In this document: piece after piece, positions 6,029-10,619 of the stretch | How the letters are laid out: each line of letters opens with the position of its first letter | Numbering within the stretch: position 1 is the first letter of the stretch | NCBI GenBank assembly: GCA_037384225.1 | Contig: JARROD010000106.1 | Span: 1 to 10,619 of the forward strand | Reading direction: 5' to 3' | DNA length: 10,619 nucleotides | Source of the DNA: JARROD01 sp037384225 | GTDB lineage: Bacteria > Pseudomonadota > Gammaproteobacteria > Pseudomonadales > Cellvibrionaceae | Position numbers and translations under genes: made by a program | The notes under the pieces: model-generated | Database searches by the model: none | The model's input: only the letters and a program-made list of their open reading frames with translations | Told to the model about the DNA's origin: nothing

Positions 6029-7030
6029 ATGGGATGCGTTTCTTCAAAGTCACTGGGCACCAGCTCAAATGTGTCTTATACGCACACAGCATATGAGCTT
6101 GCTTCTCCTCCAGCTCGTTCGGAATCATGTCTGCCTGGACCACCACCTAGTCGGCTTGAACCTTACCATCAGGGGTTAATCGGTGCAGCCCGATGGCCGG
6201 ACGACGCACCAGGTCTGAATGTTTCCAATAAATCCCACACACCAGAAAACATGGCTTACTGTCGTAGCATGCACAAGGCTACCCGGAGTGGTGGGCAATT
6301 AATTGCAGACGGTAGAATTGACTCTTTCGACGCCTTGTGGAAGTACGCAACTCAATGGAGGGTTTCCGCTCTCAGGGATAGGGATCCTCATCGTATTGCT
6401 TTCGCGTCAGAGAGAGTGGATGGAACAAGATTTGTCACTGTGCTAAGAAGCCCTTATCAGTCTGTACGGGACAGGGTCCTCAATCATGATGAAGCCAACA
6501 CAGAGGTCCTTAACCATCAGTTACTGGGAGAGGTTGGTGTCAAAACCTACCGACAGCATGGAAACATTCATGGGGTTGTTATTCCTATGAACACAATCAG
6601 CACGGCGACGGATGAACAAAGCATGCGCAACCTCATGAGTCAATTAATAACAAACCAGGGAAGAGATGAAGCTAATAAGATATTGAAGAACGACCATCCG
6701 AATAGGATCGAACATACTAATGCCTGCTATTTGCCCATGATCAAAGTTCACCTGAATGAATTATTCTCGCAAGCAATGAACCCATCACTCAATCGCAATG
6801 AACTCATTGATCTTGTTGCCCGCATCCACTGGTGGGCAGCCAGTGCGGCTCCAGATCAGCGAGGAAGTGCCGCAAAAGCGGAGTTTGTAGCACGTTCGAT
6901 TGCCCACTCCCATGGAATTGAGTTATCGCCTTTCAGACATGGTAAGGTTCCTGACATTGAAGCTATGCTGATGTCAGAGGAACAATTCGTCGAAAGTTAT
7001 CTAACATTGCTGGAGTATGAACCTCACTAG
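6029..7030 (+). CDS. avrB: AvrB-family type III secreted effector
   Basis: A 333-residue homologue of AvrB of Pseudomonas syringae (321 residues, Fic-like fold, reported to modify the plant immune protein RIN4 at the host plasma membrane). The start gives MGCVSSK, identical to AvrB and a consensus for myristoylation at G2 and palmitoylation at C3 by the host. Residues 8-40 are rich in Ser, Thr and Pro, as in type III secretion signals. Family blocks are LIGAARWPDD (about 50-59), TPENMAYC, FASERVDGT, IEHTNACYLP, HWWAASAAPDQRGSAAKAEF and SDIEAML-like PDIEAML. T137, H229, R278 and D309 match AvrB T125, H217, R266 and D297, each offset by 12. The extra residues lie in the N-terminal region and after WPDD. 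AACGGA precedes the ATG by 8 bases and an hrp box lies upstream. The gene looks intact. An IS remnant begins 5 bases after its stop, and a broken AraC-type gene and IS91 fragment lie upstream, consistent with horizontal transfer. The match to AvrB is from memory of its sequence. Confidence 0.92.
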   Translation: MGCVSSKSLGTSSNVSYTHTAYELASPPARSESCLPGPPPSRLEPYHQGLIGAARWPDDAPGLNVSNKSHTPENMAYCRSMHKATRSGGQLIADGRIDSFDALWKYATQWRVSALRDRDPHRIAFASERVDGTRFVTVLRSPYQSVRDRVLNHDEANTEVLNHQLLGEVGVKTYRQHGNIHGVVIPMNTISTATDEQSMRNLMSQLITNQGRDEANKILKNDHPNRIEHTNACYLPMIKVHLNELFSQAMNPSLNRNELIDLVARIHWWAASAAPDQRGSAAKAEFVARSIAHSHGIELSPFRHGKVPDIEAMLMSEEQFVESYLTLLEYEPH

Positions 7031-7034
7031 TGCT

Positions 7035-7197
7035 GTGTGTTGCGATTTACTAAATTATACTGCAACCGGAGTAGAAAATAGCCCTTTGCAGTGAGATTGC
7101 CAACGGTAGTTTGATAAAATTGCAACAGATGTAGGGGTAGTGACGGGATCGGATACTTGGCTGGGTGTCATTTGCTCAAGCGAATGATGTCCGCGCG
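7035..7197. repeat. 163-bp direct repeat, copy A (IS 3' end)
   Basis: Matches 10135-10297 with six substitutions and no gaps. It contains the transposase 3' coding end and the IS terminus beginning GTGTGTTGCGAT. The inner boundary (after CCGCGCG) falls on the internal deletion junction of the transposase. It starts 5 bases after the effector stop codon. Confidence 0.9.
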
Positions 7198-7585
7198 TAA
7201 AATTATACATACGGCAGGCATCGGCACCAAAAGGGTCACCGGCGAAGACTGAAAACCCAATAATGCGTCGGCTAAATTGATCAATTATCACCATGACAGT
7301 GTGCGTTTTTAAGTTGATCGATTCGCACTTAAAAAAGTCGACAGACCTAAGCCTATCAACCGTATAGCCAATAAAAGTCAGCCACGAAGGGCCGTTATCG
7401 CCGTTTCCTTCAGGCGGTAGATATTTTCGCAGTATCCGTCCAACAGCAAAGCAACTTATTTTAATCCCAAAGCTTTGGAATATTTGCATGGCAATACGGC
7501 CGTGGCCGTAGCGAGGGAAGCCGAAGCCCGGCTGATGGGGTATCAACTGTAATGCCGGGCATACGCGTATCGGCGTCCCCAACAA
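7035..7585 (-). pseudogene. Internally deleted DDE (integrase-core) transposase and IS end
   Basis: The minus-strand frame (stop at 7055-7057) reads FPRYGHGRIAMQIFQSFGIK, GPSWLTFIGYTVDRLRSVDF then FKCESI and IDQFSRRIIGFSVFAG, the start of an rve integrase core of the IS481/IS3-like type. The first catalytic Asp is in SVDFFKCES. At GADACRMYN the sequence jumps to RGHHSLEQMTP and a normal C-terminus (NYRWQSHCKGLF). This removes about 100 residues with the second Asp and the Glu, so the enzyme is dead. The N-terminal HTH part is also missing. Bases 7035-7197 recur at 10135-10297. No matching inverted end is visible near 7585-7640, so the other IS end appears lost. Confidence 0.75.
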
Positions 7586-7643
7586 TAGCCTGGCCAGGAA
7601 ACACCGACCTGTCTAATCCTTTTTCGCTACTATTTTCTCGTCC

Positions 7644-9857
7644 TTATCGGGCTCTGCCCTTGGGTTTGCCGGGTTTGCCGGGTTTGCCCTGTTTTCGGGG
7701 CGGTAGTCCGGTATGTTGAGTCAGAATCTGGCGTTTGCCTGGTCCTGATCGTCGCGCGCTGTCAGGGGTTTTCGGGTTGAGCTTGGAGCCGTATTTTTTC
7801 GCGCTGGGATGATTGGCCGGCTGGGTGGGTGGCACTAGGTGTTTCTTGCCGTAGCCGATCAAATGGGCCTTGCCCATCCGTTTCAGTGCTTCACGCAACA
7901 TTGGCCAGTTATCCGGGTCGTGATAACGCAAGAACGCCTTGTGGAGGCGGCGTTGCCGTTCACCTTTGGGAATCACCACTTTGTCGGTCTTATAATTGAC
8001 CCGGCGCAACGGGTCGCGTTCCGAATGATACATCGCCGTGGCACTGGCCATCGGTGAAGGGTAGAACGCCTGCACCTGGTCGGCCCGGAAGCCATTGCCT
8101 TTCAGCCACATGGCCAGGTTCAGCATGTCCAGGTCAGTGGTGCCGGGGTGGGCCGCAATAAAATAAGGGATCAGATATTGTTCCTTGCCCGCTTCCCGGG
8201 AGAAGTGGTCGAACATTTCCTTGAACTTATCATAGGTGCCCATTCCCGGCTTCATCATCTTCGACAGCGGACCTTCCTCGGAGTGCTCTGGAGCGATCTT
8301 CAGGTAGCCGCCAACGTGATGCGTGACCAACTCTTTTACGTATTCCGGGTCTTCCACCGCCAGGTCGTAGCGCAGGCCAGAGGCGATCATGACCCGCTTT
8401 ACACCGGGAAGAGAACGGGCTCGACGATACAGATTGGTGGTAGCGCTGTGATCCGTTTTCAGGTTCTTGCAGATCGTCGGATAGACACAGGACAGACGGC
8501 GGCAATGCGCATGTATCTCCTCACTCTTGCAGTTGAGGTGATACATATTGGCGGTGGGGCCGCCCAGGTCGGAAATGGTGCCAGTGAAGCCTGGCGTCAT
8601 GTCGCGGATCTTTTCGATCTCACGGACCACGGAGTCTTCGGAGCGGCTCTGAATCCAGCGCCCTTCATGTTCGGTGATGGAGCAGAATGAGCAGCCGCCA
8701 AAGCAGCCCCGCATGATATTCACCGAGAATTTGATCATGTCGTAAGCTGGAATCCGCGCCTTGCCATAGGACGGATGGGGCACCCGCTGAAATGGCAGGT
8801 TGAAGACGTCATCCATTTCTTCGGTAGTCAACGGAATGGCCGGCGGATTCTGCCACAAGTAGCGGTCACCATGTTTCTGCACCAGGGTGCGGGCATTGGC
8901 AGGATTGGTTTCCAAATGTAGCACCCGCGAGGTGTGGGCATAAAGCACCGGATCGTTGCGCACCTTTTCATAGGAGGGCAGCAGAATAAATTCCGGCTTG
9001 CTACCAGGGGAGGGCAGAATATGTACGACTTGTTCTTCAACCTGCCGTACCGCACAGTTTTTGGAAGCGCAGGAGGCACCATCTTCGTTGCCTTCCTCGT
9101 TACCGTATACGTAAGGATTTTGAATCTGGTCAATCCGCCCCGGTTTGTCGACTCGGGTGGAGTCTTTCATTTCCCAGTCTGTAGGAAGCTCGGAAACCAC
9201 CGCGGCAGTGCCGCGTATATCCAGCATGTCCTTCAGGGCTTCGCCGCGGGAGGCGCGATGGGCGATCTCAATCACTGCCCGCTCGGCATTGCCGTAAACC
9301 AATAAGTCAGCTTTGGAATCGAACAGCACGGAGCGACGAACCTTGTCAGACCAGTAATCATAATGCGCAATTCGACGCAGACTGGCTTCTATGCCGCCTA
9401 CCAACACCGGCACATCATTGAAGGCTTCCTTACAGCGCTGGGTATACACCAACACCGCCCGGTCCGGACGCTTACCGCCTTCATTATTGGGCGTATAAGC
9501 ATCGTCATGACGCAGTTTGCGGTCAGCCGTATAGCGGTTGATCATGGAGTCCATGTTGCCCGCCGACACCGCATAGAACAGGTTTGGCTTGCCCAGGCGC
9601 ATGAAATCTTTTTTGGACGACCAATCCGGCTGGGCGATAATTCCCACCCGGAACCCCTGGGATTCCCAGGTCCGCCCGATTACCGCCATGCCAAAGCTGG
9701 GGTGGTCAACATAGGCATCGCCACTGATGATGATAATGTCGCAGCTATCCCAGCCTAACTGGTCCATCTCCGCCCGTGTCATGGGCAAAAACTCTGCGGT
9801 ACCGAAGCATTCCGCCCAGTAGTGTTGATGGGAAAAAAGAGGTTGCGATGCGCGCAT
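7644..9857 (-). CDS. ygiQ: YgiQ family radical SAM protein
   Basis: A 737-residue protein matching YgiQ (UPF0313) in length and motifs; the E. coli protein is of nearly equal length. The N-terminal domain carries EMDQLGWDSCDIIIISGDAY and VDHPSFG, then PNLFYAVSAGNMDSMINRYT. The radical SAM cluster motif CFGGCSFC places C385, C389 and C392 as [4Fe-4S] ligands that with S-adenosylmethionine generate the radical. ASGLRYDLAV, KIAPEHSEEGPLSKMMKPG and YLIPYFIAAHPG are family blocks, and the DUF3362 part ends near residue 680. A Lys/Pro/Arg-rich tail follows with three GKP repeats. The substrate of YgiQ is not known to me. The start fits homologues (LFSxxxYWAECFG near the start), although no clear ribosome site is seen. 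It stands alone between mobile-element remnants and appears intact. Confidence 0.95.
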   Translation of the reverse strand: MRASQPLFSHQHYWAECFGTAEFLPMTRAEMDQLGWDSCDIIIISGDAYVDHPSFGMAVIGRTWESQGFRVGIIAQPDWSSKKDFMRLGKPNLFYAVSAGNMDSMINRYTADRKLRHDDAYTPNNEGGKRPDRAVLVYTQRCKEAFNDVPVLVGGIEASLRRIAHYDYWSDKVRRSVLFDSKADLLVYGNAERAVIEIAHRASRGEALKDMLDIRGTAAVVSELPTDWEMKDSTRVDKPGRIDQIQNPYVYGNEEGNEDGASCASKNCAVRQVEEQVVHILPSPGSKPEFILLPSYEKVRNDPVLYAHTSRVLHLETNPANARTLVQKHGDRYLWQNPPAIPLTTEEMDDVFNLPFQRVPHPSYGKARIPAYDMIKFSVNIMRGCFGGCSFCSITEHEGRWIQSRSEDSVVREIEKIRDMTPGFTGTISDLGGPTANMYHLNCKSEEIHAHCRRLSCVYPTICKNLKTDHSATTNLYRRARSLPGVKRVMIASGLRYDLAVEDPEYVKELVTHHVGGYLKIAPEHSEEGPLSKMMKPGMGTYDKFKEMFDHFSREAGKEQYLIPYFIAAHPGTTDLDMLNLAMWLKGNGFRADQVQAFYPSPMASATAMYHSERDPLRRVNYKTDKVVIPKGERQRRLHKAFLRYHDPDNWPMLREALKRMGKAHLIGYGKKHLVPPTQPANHPSAKKYGSKLNPKTPDSARRSGPGKRQILTQHTGLPPRKQGKPGKPGKPKGRAR
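7662..7688. repeat. 9-bp tandem repeat inside the ygiQ 3' end
   Basis: gggtttgcc occurs three times perfectly (7662, 7671, 7680), encoding Gly-Lys-Pro three times on the minus strand. Unit gain or loss would change the tail length without shifting the frame. Confidence 0.85.
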
Positions 9858-9973
9858 AGTGCTGGAAAACCGAGTTGATCAAAAATTGGCCGAGTATTTT
9901 AGTCTGTTTTAGGTGAATTTTCTAATCTTTCGTTTGGTTCGCCGGCTGGCAAGCTCAGTGAAAAGCCAGACAA

Positions 9974-10132
9974 TCAGATATCCAAGGGGCCAATGACGCC
10001 TTTCCCGCCCTTGCCAACCATATCTCTGTAGTCGCCACATCGGCATGGCCGAGCAGTTCCTGGATGGTGCGGATATCGTAACCTCGTTCCAAGAGGCGAG
10101 TGGCAAACGAGTGGCGGAAGGTGTGGCAAGTG
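9974..10132 (-). pseudogene. Integron-type tyrosine recombinase, C-terminal remnant
   Basis: The minus strand reads HTCHTFRHSFATRLLERGYD then IRTIQELLGHADVATTEI, which is the conserved C-terminal part of IntI/XerC-type tyrosine recombinases: HxxR in HTFRH and the second histidine in LLGHADVATT. The family then continues IYTHVxxxGGxGVxSPLD. Here that end appears in another frame as MVGKGGKGVIGPLDI, stopping at 9974-9976. So a small deletion near 10019-10030 both shifts the frame and removes the catalytic tyrosine region. The N-terminal two thirds is gone: the copy is cut at about 10132 by the 163-bp IS end. The GKGGKGVIGPLD tail favours an integron integrase over XerC. It is inactive. Confidence 0.8.
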
Positions 10133-10134
10133 GT

Positions 10135-10297
10135 GTGTGTTGCGATTGACTAAATCATACTGCAACCGGAGTAGAAAATAGCCCATTGCAGTGAGATTGC
10201 CAACGCTAGTTTGATAAAATTGCAACAGATGTAGGGGTAGTGACGGGATTGGCTACTTGGCTGGGTGTCATTTGCTCAAGCGAATGATGTCCGCGCG
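10135..10297. repeat. 163-bp direct repeat, copy B (solo IS end)
   Basis: Second copy of 7035-7197, six substitutions in 163 bp, same orientation. It carries only the transposase C-terminal codons (HHSLEQ... GLFSTPVAV-like end on the minus strand) and the IS terminus. It truncates the recombinase remnant. I see no target-site duplication and no second inverted end in the bases that follow. Confidence 0.9.
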
Positions 10298-10619
10298 GAA
10301 ATGAGTTCCAGGCAGGGGTTGCCGGTGGTAGGGCGATCGAATCTTGATAAATTTATCAAATCGCCCTGTCGATTTCATCGCCTCCAGAACAACTATCTGC
10401 GCGCAGTTTGAAACAGGGCACGGATCAGGCCGATGACCGGCTTTACCTGTTTGAGACTCTGATGATGTGTAAATTCGCGAAAGAGAGTAGCGAGAAATTT
10501 AACGACCATCCGATCCTTCGGGAGATAATTCCCCTATCTCTCCAAAAAAACCCTTCCAAAATATCTCAGCTCGGATAACGATCCTCTGTTTTTGTATCAC
10601 CGCTGGAAAGCGAATCTGC
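10298..10619. other. Gene-free end of the window
   Basis: No supported gene on either strand. It holds a nested palindrome at 10330-10367 and a small GAGATA/TATCTC hairpin (10522-10540). The missing N-terminal part of the recombinase is not recognisable here, nor is a clear integron attachment site. Confidence 0.5.
10330..10367. repeat. Nested palindrome
   Basis: AGGGCGAT (10330-10337) pairs perfectly with ATCGCCCT (10360-10367). Between them, after a 6-base left bulge, lies the perfect 16-bp palindrome TTGATAAATTTATCAA (10344-10359). The whole could fold into one long hairpin with a one-sided bulge, a shape seen in sites of single-strand recombination and in operators. Function unknown. Confidence 0.65.

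Noticed and set aside
5844..6179. 111-codon plus-strand ORF overlapping the effector start
   Set aside because: It runs out of frame through the hrp box and the start of the avrB-like gene, with Cys/His-rich odd composition and no ribosome site. It is a shadow frame.
8148..8690. 180-codon plus-strand ORF inside ygiQ
   Set aside because: Fully antisense to conserved radical SAM codons of ygiQ; the composition matches a mirrored high-G+C gene.
10522..10540. GAGATA/TATCTC hairpin as a terminator
   Set aside because: The stem is only 6 bp, and it is followed on the plus strand by A residues; no gene ends into it in either direction.
1..10619. CRISPR array, tRNA or rRNA genes
   Set aside because: No regularly spaced direct repeats with unique spacers, no tRNA cloverleaf with a T-loop GTTCRANNC match and no rRNA-like conserved stretch were found by eye on either strand.

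Overview
The window looks like an accessory region of a gammaproteobacterial genome, assembled by several rounds of mobile-element insertion and deletion. The only clear housekeeping gene is ygiQ, a radical SAM protein typical of Proteobacteria. The second long intact gene is a secreted M14 zinc carboxypeptidase with a GEVED-type C-terminal module, a combination common in protease-secreting gammaproteobacteria. I cannot name the species. The ygiQ and peptidase context suggests a marine or environmental gammaproteobacterium at least as much as Pseudomonas syringae, but this is inference.

The key gene is at 6029-7030. It encodes a 333-residue protein recognisable as an AvrB-family type III effector. 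It begins with MGCVSSK, a consensus N-myristoylation plus palmitoylation site as in AvrB, and keeps the residues equivalent to AvrB T125, H217, R266 and D297, all at a constant +12 offset. A near-consensus hrp box (GGAACT-N15-CCACTCA, 5933-5960) lies about 70 bases upstream, so the gene is probably an HrpL-dependent effector delivered into a eukaryotic cell. No secretion apparatus or chaperone is in the window.

Layout. 1-120: tail of an unidentified gene. 121-611: palindromes, then a broken unit made of an IS91-family transposase N-terminal fragment (minus) joined to a truncated AraC-type regulator (plus). 640-1208: an antitoxin of the ParD family with an operator palindrome over its promoter, followed by a ParE-like start that is lost after about 13 codons. 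1209-2417: mostly non-coding, with hairpins, a signal-peptide remnant without a start codon, a 13-bp tandem repeat and one doubtful small secreted ORF on the minus strand. 2418-4637: the M14 carboxypeptidase. 4638-4800: a strong 17-bp palindrome. 4892-5638: a second, longer copy of the IS91 fragment plus AraC-like regulator unit. 5639-6028: leader region of the effector with the hrp box. 6029-7030: avrB-like gene. 7035-7585: internally deleted DDE transposase (minus), ending 5 bp after the effector stop codon. 7644-9857: ygiQ (minus). 9974-10132: frameshifted C-terminal remnant of an integron-type tyrosine recombinase (minus), cut by a 163-bp copy of the same IS end (10135-10297). 10298-10619: no gene seen, one nested palindrome.

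The debris suggests that the effector, the regulator fragments and the orphan antitoxin arrived on, or were rearranged by, mobile DNA. Both duplicated units (IS91/AraC at 286-565 and 4946-5412; IS end at 7035-7197 and 10135-10297) are direct repeats that could support deletion of the DNA between them.
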